DNA of 64,000 bases, from NCBI GenBank assembly GCA_050173995.1, contig JBFXKH010000002.1, forward strand, positions 13,675 through 77,674, read 5' to 3'. The notes under the pieces are model-generated. The model worked only from the letters and a program-made list of their open reading frames with translations, was not told where the DNA came from and ran no database searches. Numbering within the stretch: position 1 is the stretch's first letter; each line of letters starts with the position of its first letter. Below are positions 1 to 10,088 of this stretch, piece after piece. A program made the position numbers and the translations under genes. This DNA is from 0-14-3-00-62-12 sp050173995. GTDB lineage: Bacteria > Pseudomonadota > Gammaproteobacteria > Xanthomonadales > Ahniellaceae.

Positions 1-817
1 GCGGCGCTTGCAGCATGGCGTAACTGAACCCGCCATCGTCCGGACCAATGTTCGACTTTGCGCGGCAGAACAGCCGATCCGTGCGCCCTGGGTCGGTGTC
101 GGACTGGTGCTTGGCTGCGACCAGGACAATGCGCGCGAGTGCGCCGAATGCCAGCGATCCAGTCAACCGTTCGACCGGATCGCGGCCACCGGTTCCCTTT
201 GAAAAATGCGTTATGCCGAGCAACGCGCAATTGGCGGCGGCGGCCAGGTCTACCAGCGGTTGCAACCCGCGACGGACTTCCGCGTTTCTGTGCGAGTCGC
301 CTGCGATTGCCGAGACAATCGGATCAACGATCAGCATGCGCACGCCGCCGATCTCGCCGAGCCTTCGGGCCAACGGTTCCGTGTCGCGCGCCGGATCGAA
401 CGGGCGACGCTCGCCGGCGTCGGTCACTGCCGCGATGAAGTGAACGCGCTGCAAGTCAGCGCCGGCCAGGATCAAGCGCGGTATCAACGTGTCGGCTGGG
501 TCGTCCTCGCCGCTCCAGATCAGCACGTTACCTATCGCTGATCGCGTGCCGTCCGGCCAGCAGCCGCCGTTTGTAATGACCGCCGCCAACGCCATAGCAA
601 TTGTTGTCTTGCCAGTGCCGGGCGCGCCGCCGAAAACGTGCAACTTGCCGCGTGCGATCCATCCGGGCCAAAGCCATGCGATGGGTTCCGGTTGCAGGTC
701 GCTCCCGCGGATCAGCTCAACGCGCGGACACGCCGCAGCGCGCGCCGCTTTGATGCTCGCCGCAAGTTCGTGTTGCTCCGCGATCTCGGCCTCGATGTCC
801 GCAAGAGGCCGGATCAT
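1..817 (-). CDS. RepA-like AAA ATPase/helicase, partial (cut by window edge)
   Basis: At least 272 residues are visible, and the C-terminus lies beyond position 1. I translated this strand directly. After an N-terminal helix there is a Walker A motif GAPGTGKT (residues about 64-71), then NVLIWSGEDDP, a Walker B strand MLIVDPI, and a sensor region ITHFSKGT followed by RLTGSLAFGALARIVLV. This combination is typical of the AAA_25/RepA-type hexameric ATPases that phages, satellites and plasmids use for replication initiation. The ATG overlaps the stop of the upstream zinc-finger gene (ATGA), so the two are probably translated together as a primase-helicase pair. The family is clear; the role in replicating this element is inferred. 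Confidence 0.85.
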   Translation of the reverse strand, partial: MIRPLADIEAEIAEQHELAASIKAARAAACPRVELIRGSDLQPEPIAWLWPGWIARGKLHVFGGAPGTGKTTIAMALAAVITNGGCWPDGTRSAIGNVLIWSGEDDPADTLIPRLILAGADLQRVHFIAAVTDAGERRPFDPARDTEPLARRLGEIGGVRMLIVDPIVSAIAGDSHRNAEVRRGLQPLVDLAAAANCALLGITHFSKGTGGRDPVERLTGSLAFGALARIVLVAAKHQSDTDPGRTDRLFCRAKSNIGPDDGGFSYAMLQAP

Positions 818-1338
818 TGGAGCACCCGGCGGCAGTCGGTGATTCGTGCAACTGCCAGCTCCGCGCGCTGAATGTGATTGGGTTCTGGCGTACCCCGGAG
901 CGTATCGTTGGCCAAGATGGCCACCACGGCAGCTTCGTGCGTCAGCGTTTCGAGTGCCGAGCGCCAGCCGGCAATCTGGCGGAACTCGGCGGCGAACCGT
1001 CGGCCTTGTGGTGAGTGGTCCGCAATCCGTGCGGGGTATAGGTCCGCGAGTTCCAGCCCGACCGCTGCCATGACGCTAGACGCCGAGCAGCCGCCGAAGC
1101 AGTGCAGCAGCACCGCGCCGGTCGAACTTTCCGCAACGCTCACTTTCGCCGAGCGCCCAGCACAACACGGGCATAGGCTTCGCCACCCGCTGCCGGTTCG
1201 GATCGGTGTGCGACCCGTGGCCGATTCGAGCGCTTGCAACAGCGTATCGATCGGGCTAATATTCGCGTGCAGTTCGGCTTTACAGAAAGACCCGTCTCCC
1301 GGCGGGTTTTTTTGTGGGCGCGATTCAGGACCGTTCAT
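814..1338 (-). CDS. Zinc-finger primase-like protein of the integrated element
   Basis: 174 residues. A CPCC motif (residues 56-59) and LHCFGGC (C80 and C84) form a four-cysteine zinc site like the CHC2-type finger of DNA primases. They are followed by a helix ending in a GLELADLYP-like segment, as in small phage-type primases. No TOPRIM or polymerase domain is present, so it is either a stand-alone finger that works with the downstream ATPase or one half of a split primase. An ORF extends further upstream, but the start at 1338 is preferred because it overlaps the end of the preceding gene, as the other starts in this operon do. A run of seven A's occurs near codon 10. Confidence 0.7.
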   Translation of the reverse strand: MNGPESRPQKNPPGDGSFCKAELHANISPIDTLLQALESATGRTPIRTGSGWRSLCPCCAGRSAKVSVAESSTGAVLLHCFGGCSASSVMAAVGLELADLYPARIADHSPQGRRFAAEFRQIAGWRSALETLTHEAAVVAILANDTLRGTPEPNHIQRAELAVARITDCRRVLQ

Positions 1339-1558
1339 GGCGGTTTTCCTCCGTGACCATGCCGCGCAGCCGATGCAACTCCCGGCCAAGGCCAGCCACC
1401 TGCACGCCCAAGGAATCGCACGCAAACGTGTCGGCCAGTCCGCCGTTGGCAATGTCGGCGGCGATGGCAATTCCTTCGCGAATGCGTGCGCGGGTTTCGT
1501 CCGGCGTCGGGCCGTAAAGTGCGCCCAACGCGGATAGATCACAGCCTCGCGCGTTCAT
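1325..1558 (-). CDS. Small hypothetical protein, element operon
   Basis: 77 residues. I do not recognise the family. The middle is helical and alanine-rich (TRARIREGIAIAADIANGG), and the end is charged. It is believable as a gene because both ends are translationally coupled: its ATG overlaps the AlpA stop (ATGA), and its last codons overlap the zinc-finger start. It has no signal peptide, cysteine pair or membrane segment. Its position between AlpA and the primase-like gene suggests an accessory replication or excision role, but that rests on context only. Confidence 0.55.
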   Translation of the reverse strand: MNARGCDLSALGALYGPTPDETRARIREGIAIAADIANGGLADTFACDSLGVQVAGLGRELHRLRGMVTEENRHERS

Positions 1559-1776
1559 GCCGCCACCTGCGCTTCGCGCTCGGCGATCCACTGCTGGACC
1601 TGTCGCATTGACCAGCCGACTGCTCGGGCCTCTGGCGAGCCGCTCAGCTTCACTGGCTTTGGAAAGCGACCGGCCTTAATCTCGCGGTCCAGCGCGGAAG
1701 CGGTCATCCCGGTGCATGCGCGCACTTCGGGCTTGCGGATTAGGCGGTTCTCGCGGATGTCTTCGTGGGTTTTCAT
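1555..1776 (-). CDS. AlpA-family transcriptional regulator / excisionase-like
   Basis: 73 residues with the AlpA/MerR-like winged helix: RLIRKPEV, then ALDREIKAGRFPKPVKLS and a closing VGWSMRQVQQWIAER. The FPKPVKL and W-x-xxxVxxWI pattern is characteristic of AlpA-type regulators of cryptic prophages and integrative elements, which activate integrase/excision genes or act as excisionases. It is the first gene of an overlapping four-gene operon (AlpA, small protein, zinc finger, RepA-like ATPase). The family assignment is firm; whether it activates the adjacent integrase is inference. Confidence 0.85.
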   Translation of the reverse strand: MKTHEDIRENRLIRKPEVRACTGMTASALDREIKAGRFPKPVKLSGSPEARAVGWSMRQVQQWIAEREAQVAA

Positions 1777-1858
1777 GATGCCCCTCCGTTGTTGGTGTGG
1801 GGCGAATCATGAAGAAGCCGGCGCATCCGTGCGCCCCAAACAATCAGGGTCGATTACT

Positions 1859-2635
1859 TCACTTTTTCCGCTCGGCGCGTGCCAACGCCAAACCTTCCGC
1901 GCGGACCCGCTCCAGGTCAGGATCCGGCTTCGAGCGCGGCGGATTCAGCGGTCGCAGCCTTGCACGCTTGTCCCAATTGACTTTGATCGCCGAAGCGCTT
2001 AGTCCTGGCCAGTGCTTTGCGACTTCGGCGTACGCGCTCGTCGTTGGCGCCGTGGTCAGGTTGAAGCCTTCACTGTGGAGCGCCTCGACCGCGCGAATGA
2101 TGCGTGCGTCCCGCGATTCGTTGCTGAACCCGTTTCGTCCGCTGCGACTGCTTTGCAGATTGAACGCCCGCGCGATCTTTTCAGGGCTGCGATAGGCTTG
2201 TTCAAGCGCTTCGATCAAGTAGCCGACTTCCGCATCAAGCAGTCCCGCCGTCGGCCTCGCCTGCTTCAAAAACACGGCGCCGATTCCAAGCAACATGCGT
2301 GCGGCCTCGCGGTCACCACGCTTGGCACGCTCGACCGCTTCGCCTTCCCGGAAGTTGATCGTTACCCTACTTTTCTTCGCAGCATCGACCGCGTTCTTAG
2401 TGTCGGCCATCGCGCGGCGGCGTGTACTGCGCGCCTTGCCTGCCTTCGACTTTCTCAACTTGACTATTCGATTCCACAACTCATCGCCGAAACCAAAACC
2501 TTCCGACGCCATCTGATCCACGACTTCGGTAAGCCTGCGCGCGGCCTCATGGTCGCCGCTTTCGGCGCTCTCAAGCAGCTTCACAAAATCGATCTTCTGC
2601 CCGTCATCTTGGGTGCCACGTTCGGTCGGGGTCAT
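1859..2635 (-). CDS. Hypothetical protein coupled to the integrase gene
   Basis: 258 residues, family not recognised. The start at ATG 2635 is chosen because it overlaps the integrase stop (ATGA) and because the upstream extension of the frame lies inside the integrase. Two segments resemble Sel1/TPR-like helices, ESGDHEAARRL near residue 25 and KRGDREAARMLLGIG near residue 110. The centre is Lys/Arg-rich and the C-terminal part contains a short HTH-like segment around AEVAKHWPGLSASAIKVNW. No catalytic motif is visible. Tight coupling to the integrase suggests a role in recombination directionality or element control, but this is untested. Confidence 0.6.
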   Translation of the reverse strand: MTPTERGTQDDGQKIDFVKLLESAESGDHEAARRLTEVVDQMASEGFGFGDELWNRIVKLRKSKAGKARSTRRRAMADTKNAVDAAKKSRVTINFREGEAVERAKRGDREAARMLLGIGAVFLKQARPTAGLLDAEVGYLIEALEQAYRSPEKIARAFNLQSSRSGRNGFSNESRDARIIRAVEALHSEGFNLTTAPTTSAYAEVAKHWPGLSASAIKVNWDKRARLRPLNPPRSKPDPDLERVRAEGLALARAERKK

Positions 2636-3819
2636 AGCGCAAGGCCCGCCAAAGCATCGCGCGCGCGGTCTTGTTGCAAGTGCCCGTAATGTTTTTCGAT
2701 CATCGCAACGCTTGTGCCGCTTAGCGCCGCAACGGTGAAGAGGTCCAAGCCGGCGGCGACCAGATCGGTGATGGTGGAATGGCGGAGCGTGTAGGCGGTC
2801 GTGCCCGCAGGTAGGCCGGCGGCAGTCACCGCTTTGGTGATGCCGTGGCCCCAGCTCTCTTTCGCCCAAGCGTGCCCGTCTTCACGTGCAAACAACGGCG
2901 CAGCCGGCAGCTTGTTTTTCGACTGGGCGCGCAATAGATCAAGCGCCGTTTTCGGCAGTAGCAGCTTTCGCCCAGCGCCCGCCTTGTCGGTCGGCACCGT
3001 CAACGTGCCGGCACGCGAATCGAGTTCGGCAACTTTCAGCAAAGCCAGGGCGCCAGGGCGCAGCGGCAGCAAACACAATCCATGCACGAATGCGGACAAG
3101 GCGCCCGGTAGCGCAGCGACCAGGGCGCGACGCTGATCCATGGGCAGGTACAACGTGCGCCGTCCGCTTGCCGCTGGCATCGGTTCGAGTGCGCGCCGCC
3201 ACGGCATGTCGGATGCGACGAACCCATCGCGCAGTGCAAGGTTCAACGCCGCGCGCATCGGCGCCATATCGCGGTTGACGGATGCCGGCAGCTTGGCGCG
3301 TGGTGGCGGTAGCGGCGCCTTGTTGCGACAGCGCGGGCCTCGACAAGGCGGCAAGGCCGTCGCGCCAGCGATCCGATCACGCCAAGCCTGCACGTGGTGG
3401 TGCGCGAGCTTGGCCAGATGCAGGCCGGCAATCGGATCGTTCAAGACGTGGCGCCGACACCTTCCCTCGGCTTCGAGGCAAGCGGCGGCGCCCTTGCGCT
3501 TGCGTTGATGCTCGATGTATCGGACCCAAGCATCGGCGACGGTCAGGGTCTCGCTGCGACCGCCCAACGCAACATGGTCGAACCATTTACGCGCGCGCTT
3601 GATCGCCTCGGTGTATTGATCGCCCGGACTGAACTCGACCAGGGCGCCCAACGCTTGATAGACACGCTGCCCGGTCGCCGGGTCATAGTGCCGCGCGATC
3701 CAGCTTCCGCCGTCGCCGGTGCGCCGATAGCCGACGTGCTGACCCGTTCCGACTGCCTGCCAATAAGGTTCGCGCCGTGGTGCCAGCGCCGCTCTTTGCC
3801 GTACCGTTTCGATGCCCAT
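2632..3819 (-). CDS. Tyrosine recombinase / phage-type integrase
   Basis: 395 residues from ATG 3819 (an in-frame start at 3930 exists but reaches toward the att site). An N-terminal arm-binding and SAM-like core-binding domain is followed by a catalytic domain. Visible catalytic residues are R254 (LPLRPGALALL), R346 in YTLRHSTITDL and the nucleophile Y378 in KHYGHL. The usual HxxR box reads YTLR, and the box III His is replaced by GTS, variations seen in one subgroup of phage integrases. A PCRGPRC cysteine pair sits between the domains. It lies about 170 bp from a displaced tRNA 3' end, the expected place for the integrase of a tRNA-targeting element. Confidence 0.93.
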   Translation of the reverse strand: MGIETVRQRAALAPRREPYWQAVGTGQHVGYRRTGDGGSWIARHYDPATGQRVYQALGALVEFSPGDQYTEAIKRARKWFDHVALGGRSETLTVADAWVRYIEHQRKRKGAAACLEAEGRCRRHVLNDPIAGLHLAKLAHHHVQAWRDRIAGATALPPCRGPRCRNKAPLPPPRAKLPASVNRDMAPMRAALNLALRDGFVASDMPWRRALEPMPAASGRRTLYLPMDQRRALVAALPGALSAFVHGLCLLPLRPGALALLKVAELDSRAGTLTVPTDKAGAGRKLLLPKTALDLLRAQSKNKLPAAPLFAREDGHAWAKESWGHGITKAVTAAGLPAGTTAYTLRHSTITDLVAAGLDLFTVAALSGTSVAMIEKHYGHLQQDRARDALAGLAL

Positions 3820-3989
3820 GTCGTACTCCTGTCGTATGCGTTTTGCGAAGGCAAAAACAGGGCAGTGCTCGCCCGTACGGCAAGAATACGGCAAAGTGAT
3901 GGTGTTTTGTGGGTTTTCCTGGGTTATCAACCCATTGATTTATAAGCCTATGGTGTTTCCTGAAACCCCGTTTTTTTTCCTTCACACGG

Positions 3990-4025
3990 CAGTGGTCGCA
4001 GGTTCGAACCCTGCACCGCCCACCA
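3990..4025 (+). other. tRNA 3'-end fragment: attachment site (att) of the integrated element
   Basis: A complete tRNA T-arm (GCAGG TTCGAAC CCTGC) plus the acceptor 3' strand and CCA is present, but no matching 5' half (expected to begin GGGCGGT) lies in the 50 bases upstream. This is a displaced 3' fragment, so the intact tRNA should lie at the other end of the element, to the left of position 1. The amino acid identity cannot be read because the anticodon is absent. The normal tRNA terminator follows at once. Confidence 0.8.
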
Positions 4026-4042
4026 GCGCGAATCGTTCTGCA

Positions 4043-4074
4043 AGAAAAAGCCGGCTTTCGCCGGCTTTTTCTTT
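4043..4074 (+). terminator. Rho-independent terminator, likely bidirectional
   Basis: A GCCGGC-TTTC-GCCGGC hairpin is extended by A5/T5 tracts on both sides, so it works in either direction. It is probably the original terminator of the target tRNA, and it also sits downstream of the PDZ gene on the opposite strand. Confidence 0.85.
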
Positions 4075-4135
4075 TCCGGACCAGCTAACTCGTCGGTATC
4101 GGTCAGATGCAGCCCGGCCGCGGAGTATCTGCATC

Positions 4136-5281
4136 TCAGACCATAGCGCCTTGCGGCGACGGCGCCCGGGGTGGCGCCGGCGGTGTGGGCGCAGCCGATG
4201 GTGCTGGTGTCACGCTTGGTGTCGGCGGTGCTGGCGGGCTCGGTGTCGCGGGTGGTGTCGGTGGTGTGGGGGGTGCGGGTGGCGCGAAGAATTCGAAGTG
4301 GCGCGCCTCGGGCGCGGTCACGTCCAGGAATCGGGTCTTGCGTTCGCGCAGAATTTCGAGCTTCACCACGCTGCCGGCTTGATGTCCGCGCAGCGCGCGC
4401 ATAGTCGCTCGCGGCCCATCGACCGGCTCGCCATCCACGCTCAGGATGACGTCACCAGCCTTGAGACCGGCCAGTCCATCGGTGCCGTCGCGCAGCACCA
4501 GGGCGCCGTGGTCGCTGCCAAAATAGTTGCCCAGCCCGACGTTCATTTCGGCCAGATTGAGACCGCTCCAGCGGAATGCCTGGGCCAGCACCTTGAAGCG
4601 GCAGTTGTCGCGATCATTGGCGCAATCCGCCTGCGGCGCCAACTGCTCGATCTCCATCTCTACCTGTGGATCGATCATGCCGTGGAAGCGATGAAAGCCA
4701 CCGCGCTGCTCCGGCGCCAAACCAGGGCCACGATCGCGCCAGCGCATCATCCGCGGCATGTTCACTGCCACTACCGAGACGCTCGATTCCTTGCCGTCAC
4801 GACGGAACACCACCGGGATCGCATCGCCCTCTTTCACTTTGGCCATCGCACCGGTCAGTTGCTCGATGCGTTCACCTGGCGTGGCAGCGCTGAAGCGCTG
4901 GCCATTGACCGCCAGCACTTGATCGCCAGCGCGCAGACCAGCCTTGGCGGCGGGGCTGTCCGGGGTGACCCCGGCGATGCGCACGGCGGCGGGCTCGCCT
5001 TCGGCGAGGATGATGCCGATCATCGGACGCTGGCTGCGCAACTTGCGGATTTCGATGACTTCGCGCTGCTCTCCGGCGTTGGCGTCCAGTTCGAATTGTC
5101 CGGAAATTTCGGCCAGGTGCCGGGCGGCGCGACGCAGCTCGGCGCGGGCGCGATCGAGTTCGGCGCGGGCCGCGCTGACTTCGGCCTGCGGCGCATCGGC
5201 CTTGGGCGTTTCGGCCGCGAAAGCGGACGACTGCCACCCGCCCAGGATCAGCAGCGCAACAAACACAGTGGGAACTTTCAT
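4136..5281 (-). CDS. Exported double-PDZ protein with proline-rich tail
   Basis: 381 residues. Start ATG 5281 is chosen for a GAGGAG ribosome site and a clean Sec signal peptide (VFVALLILGGWQSSAFAAE). A short Ala/Glu/Arg-rich coiled coil follows (residues about 35-70). PDZ domain 1 contains PMIGIIL and AGLRAGDQVLAVNG, and PDZ domain 2 contains GLKAGDVILSVDGEPV. No protease domain is present. The last 50 residues are almost only Pro, Ala, Thr and Ser, which could span the peptidoglycan or bind partners. It is the third gene after an ECF sigma factor and an anti-sigma-like protein, so it may sense or regulate envelope proteolysis; this is inferred from context. Confidence 0.75.
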   Translation of the reverse strand: MKVPTVFVALLILGGWQSSAFAAETPKADAPQAEVSAARAELDRARAELRRAARHLAEISGQFELDANAGEQREVIEIRKLRSQRPMIGIILAEGEPAAVRIAGVTPDSPAAKAGLRAGDQVLAVNGQRFSAATPGERIEQLTGAMAKVKEGDAIPVVFRRDGKESSVSVVAVNMPRMMRWRDRGPGLAPEQRGGFHRFHGMIDPQVEMEIEQLAPQADCANDRDNCRFKVLAQAFRWSGLNLAEMNVGLGNYFGSDHGALVLRDGTDGLAGLKAGDVILSVDGEPVDGPRATMRALRGHQAGSVVKLEILRERKTRFLDVTAPEARHFEFFAPPAPPTPPTPPATPSPPAPPTPSVTPAPSAAPTPPAPPRAPSPQGAMV

Positions 5282-5312
5282 GGTGTACTCCTCGGTGGTC
5301 AGGTCGATCGAA

Positions 5313-5876
5313 TTAGTAAGCCAGCACCAGCATGCCGTCTTCGCCTTGCTCGCCACGCGCCGCCAACCACTGCTGGGTGGTTTGCAGTCCGGCCAGTTCG
5401 CGCAGCAGCGCCAGCCGCTGTCGCCATAGTTGCATTTGCCGGGCCGGATCCAGCGCGACGCCGGTCAGCTCAGCGTCGACGCCAGCCAATTGGTCTTCCA
5501 GATCGGCTCCCAGGGCGAGCGCCGGGCCGCTCGCGGTCGGCATCGTGGTCGCCGCCAACAACGCCTCGAGCTGCGCCGACTCGGCAATCAGCTCGGGCAA
5601 CGCCGGTTCATGGTCGGCGAGCGCGGAAGGCGGTGCGGGTGACTGGAAGCCTGCGTATACCCCGACCAGCAGCAGTGCGGCGATGAACGATGCCGCGACC
5701 GTGAGACGCGGCCAGCGCGGCTTGCGCTCGGGCGGCAGGCGTCCGGACAGCCGCAACCAAAGGCTGGCATCCGGGGCGTCCAATGGCAGCGCCCGCAGCG
5801 CCTCGCCGATCTCCGGTCCGGGCAGACCCGAACCGAAAAACTCGCGGTCACGAAAATCACTGGAAAAGTCACGCAT
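5313..5876 (-). CDS. Membrane-anchored anti-sigma-like protein
   Basis: 187 residues. The ATG at 5876 overlaps the end of the sigma-factor gene by 8 bases. A cytoplasmic N-terminal part (residues 1-65, MRDFSSDFRD...) precedes one transmembrane helix (LTVAASFIAALLLVGVYAG). The periplasmic domain of about 100 residues has two helices and the sequence MQLWRQRLALLRELAGLQ. It has no recognisable zinc-binding anti-sigma motif (HxxxCxxC), so the anti-sigma role rests on topology and on coupling to the sigma gene. The PDZ gene follows 31 bp downstream on the same strand. Confidence 0.65.
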   Translation of the reverse strand: MRDFSSDFRDREFFGSGLPGPEIGEALRALPLDAPDASLWLRLSGRLPPERKPRWPRLTVAASFIAALLLVGVYAGFQSPAPPSALADHEPALPELIAESAQLEALLAATTMPTASGPALALGADLEDQLAGVDAELTGVALDPARQMQLWRQRLALLRELAGLQTTQQWLAARGEQGEDGMLVLAY

Positions 5877-6456
5877 GTTGGCCCAACTCCAGGGCGCCAA
5901 GCGGCGCCGGTTCGGCCAGCCGCGCCCTGAGGCGGCGGGTGCCGCGGGCGAGCTGGGATTTGGAAAAGCTGAGGCTGCGGTCCATCGCCGTGGCGATTTC
6001 CTCGTGGGTGAAACCTTCACCGTGATAGAGCCAGAGCACGCTGCGGGTCAGCGCCGGCAACTCGGACATCGCCCGCAACAGACAGGCATGGTCGGCCGCG
6101 GCCGGCGGCAGCCGTTGTTCGTCGATGGCAAGCTCGGATTCGACCAGGGTATCGGTGTATTCGATCAGACCCCGGCGGCGCAGCCGCATCAATGCCTCAT
6201 TGACCGCGATCCGGCGCAGCCAGGCCCAGAACGGCGACTCGCCACGAAAACTGCCGACCCGATCGAACAGTCGCAGCATGGTGTCCTGCAACACGTCTTC
6301 GGCCTCGCCGCGGTCGGCCAGCATGCGCAGCGCCAGGGTGAATACCGGCCGTTCGAAGCGCCGATAGATCTGTTCGAACGCCGCCCGATTGCCCGCCTGG
6401 GCGCGGCGGATCAGGGCCGCGGGCAGGTCGATGGCAAAGGTCGATTCGGTGTTCAC
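5869..6456 (-). CDS. ECF-type RNA polymerase sigma factor
   Basis: 195 residues with the two sigma-70 regions of the ECF class. Region 2 (about residues 25-95) includes FEQIYRRFERPVFTLALRML and AEDVLQDTMLRLFDRVGSFRGE. Region 4 (about 125-180) includes LPALTRSVLWLYHGEGFTHEE followed by a helix-turn-helix ending in SKSQLARGTRRLRARL. It resembles RpoE/CarQ-like factors that respond to envelope stress. It heads a three-gene unit with an overlapping membrane protein and a PDZ protein. Bases 6457-6533 upstream hold no RpoE-type GAACTT/TCTGA promoter that I can recognise. Confidence 0.9.
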   Translation of the reverse strand: MNTESTFAIDLPAALIRRAQAGNRAAFEQIYRRFERPVFTLALRMLADRGEAEDVLQDTMLRLFDRVGSFRGESPFWAWLRRIAVNEALMRLRRRGLIEYTDTLVESELAIDEQRLPPAAADHACLLRAMSELPALTRSVLWLYHGEGFTHEEIATAMDRSLSFSKSQLARGTRRLRARLAEPAPLGALELGQHA

Positions 6457-6533
6457 GAAGCCAAGGATGCGCCAGTACCGATTAAGGTCGCAAGGCGGAA
6501 ACGGGCTTTAGGTTTTAGGGCCAGGGCTACGGC

Positions 6534-7457
6534 TCAATCGTCTTCGCCCCAGCGCCGGGAGCCGGCGACGGCAGCCACTGCCGATACCTGCGCCGGTATC
6601 AGCGGCGCCAGTGCGGTCCACACCGACAGCGCATCGCGGGTAGCCGGCACATCGTGTACACGTACGATCGCCGCGCCGCGCTGCACCGCGATCAGGGCGG
6701 CGGCAGCCGAACCGGCGGCGCGCTCGGTCAGTTCCTGTCCGGTGATCTCGCCGATCATGCGCTTGCGCGACAGCCCGACCAGGATTGGGCATTGCAGCGT
6801 GGCCAGCGCCGGGAGCCGCGCCAGCAAGGCCAGGTTGTGGTCCAGTGTCTTGCCAAAACCGAAGCCCGGGTCGATCAGGATGCGCGACTTGGCAATGCCG
6901 TTCATCTCGCAGGCGAACACGCGCTCGGCCAGAAACCGCTGGACCTCGGCGACCACGTCGTCGTAGTGCGGCGCATCCTGCATTCCAGCCGGCTCGCCCT
7001 GCATATGCATCAGCACCACCGGCACCGCCAGTTCGGCGGCAGCTTCGAGGGCGCCTTCAGCGCGCAAGGCACGAACATCATTGACCATGCCGGCGCCGGC
7101 CGCGACCGCGGCACGCATGACCTCGGGTTTGCTGGTGTCGATCGAGATCGGCACCGCGATCCGCCCGGCCAGCGCGTCGATCACCGGGATCACCCGTCGC
7201 AGTTCCTGTTCGACGCCGACCGCGCTGGCACCGGGCCGGGTCGATTCACCGCCGATATCGATCAGGTCGGCACCCTGCTCGACCATGCGCAGTGCTTGCG
7301 CGACCGCCGCCTCGGTATCGACAAAGCCGCCATCGCCGGAGAACGAATCCGCGGACAGGTTCAACACCGCCATGATCCGCGGGCGGTCCAGGACCAGGTC
7401 ACGGCCGCCGCAGTCGATGCGGCGGATGCTGGGATCAGCGAAATGCGGCGCTGGCAC
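6534..7457 (-). CDS. folP: Dihydropteroate synthase
   Basis: 307 residues. It condenses 6-hydroxymethyl-dihydropterin pyrophosphate with p-aminobenzoate in folate synthesis. A TIM barrel is covered by DIGGESTRPGA, SIDTSKPEV, LMHMQGEP, DPGFGFGKT, GLSRKRMIG and the final RVHDV, the last being the pterin/phosphate-binding end. The GTG at 7457, just after the ftsH stop, gives a normal N-terminus; an ATG at about 7372 would remove the first strand. The usual first signature (GILNVTPDSFSDGG) reads MAVLNLSADSFSGDGG here, an unusual set of substitutions in the pABA/sulfonamide-binding loop. It lies directly downstream of ftsH, as in many gammaproteobacteria. Confidence 0.93.
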   Translation of the reverse strand: MPAPHFADPSIRRIDCGGRDLVLDRPRIMAVLNLSADSFSGDGGFVDTEAAVAQALRMVEQGADLIDIGGESTRPGASAVGVEQELRRVIPVIDALAGRIAVPISIDTSKPEVMRAAVAAGAGMVNDVRALRAEGALEAAAELAVPVVLMHMQGEPAGMQDAPHYDDVVAEVQRFLAERVFACEMNGIAKSRILIDPGFGFGKTLDHNLALLARLPALATLQCPILVGLSRKRMIGEITGQELTERAAGSAAAALIAVQRGAAIVRVHDVPATRDALSVWTALAPLIPAQVSAVAAVAGSRRWGEDD

Positions 7458-7477
7458 GCGCGTGACCGACCGGCAGT

Positions 7478-9371
<1,894 letters not shown>

Positions 9372-9382
<11 letters not shown>

Positions 9383-10025
9383 ATCGATTTCCTTCTGAGC
9401 GTTGCCTGGCCTTGAAACCAGTGGCCAATGCGTAGATTTCCGGGCTGCGTGGCCGCGAGGCCTTGGGTTTGCGCATGGCCACCCGGGAATAGCGGCTGCG
9501 CAGGTCCTTAAGGTACACGTCGAATCCTACACCCTGGAACAACTTGACCAGAAAAGTGCCGCCAGGCTTCAGATGGGCTTCAGCAAAATCGCGGGCCAGC
9601 TCGGCAAGCTCCATCGCCCGCGGTTGATCTACCGATTCCACGCCGCTCATATTGGGGGCCATGTCGGACAACACAAGGTCTGCCCGGGCGCCGTCGAGCA
9701 TCGCCTCAAACGCGGCGAGCACCTTGTCCTCGCGGAAATCCCCGCACAGGAACTCTACCCCGGGGATGCTGGCCATCTCCAGAATATCGAGAGCGAACAC
9801 CCGTCCGTGCCGGCCCAGCTCGCGGCGCAACATTTGTGACCAACCCCCGGGCGCCGCGCCCAGATCGACCGCCAGCATGCCCGGCTTGAGAAAATGCCCG
9901 CGCTCGATCAGCTCCTCAAGCTTGTATGCCGCCCGCGAACGCAGCCCTTCGCTTTGTGCACGCTTGACATACGGATCATTGAAATGTTCTTGCAGCCAGC
10001 GGCTGCTGGATCGGCTTCGGCTCAC
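9372..10025 (-). CDS. rlmE: 23S rRNA 2'-O-ribose U2552 methyltransferase
   Basis: 217 residues from GTG 10025. The open frame extends upstream, but that part overlaps yhbY and is not RlmE-like. The SAM-dependent methyltransferase fold shows VDLGAAPGGWSQ (motif I), VEFLCGDFRE, VLSDMAPNMSG and FLVKLFQG. The K-D-K-E catalytic tetrad of RrmJ proteins is consistent with the Lys in YKLEELIE, Asp in SDMAP, Lys in LVKLFQG and Glu in SPEIYALA. It methylates U2552 of 23S rRNA late in 50S assembly. It is divergent from yhbY, another 50S-associated protein. Confidence 0.95.
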
Positions 10026-10088
10026 GTGAACAGCACCTCGGGAAAGCCCGCATGATACCCTGCGCGCCACTTTCCACCGGGATTTTCC

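Noticed and set aside
1287..1318. Plus-strand hairpin followed by seven T's
   Set aside because: It lies inside the zinc-finger coding sequence on the other strand, where the T run is the AAA/AAC Lys-Asn codons; no plus-strand transcript is expected there.
1306..1318. Programmed frameshift at the A7 run in the zinc-finger gene
   Set aside because: The downstream zero frame encodes the complete finger, and the -1 frame gives no recognisable product.
3948..4025. Complete tRNA gene at the left junction
   Set aside because: The 5' acceptor strand, D-arm and anticodon arm are missing; only the T-arm and 3' end are present.
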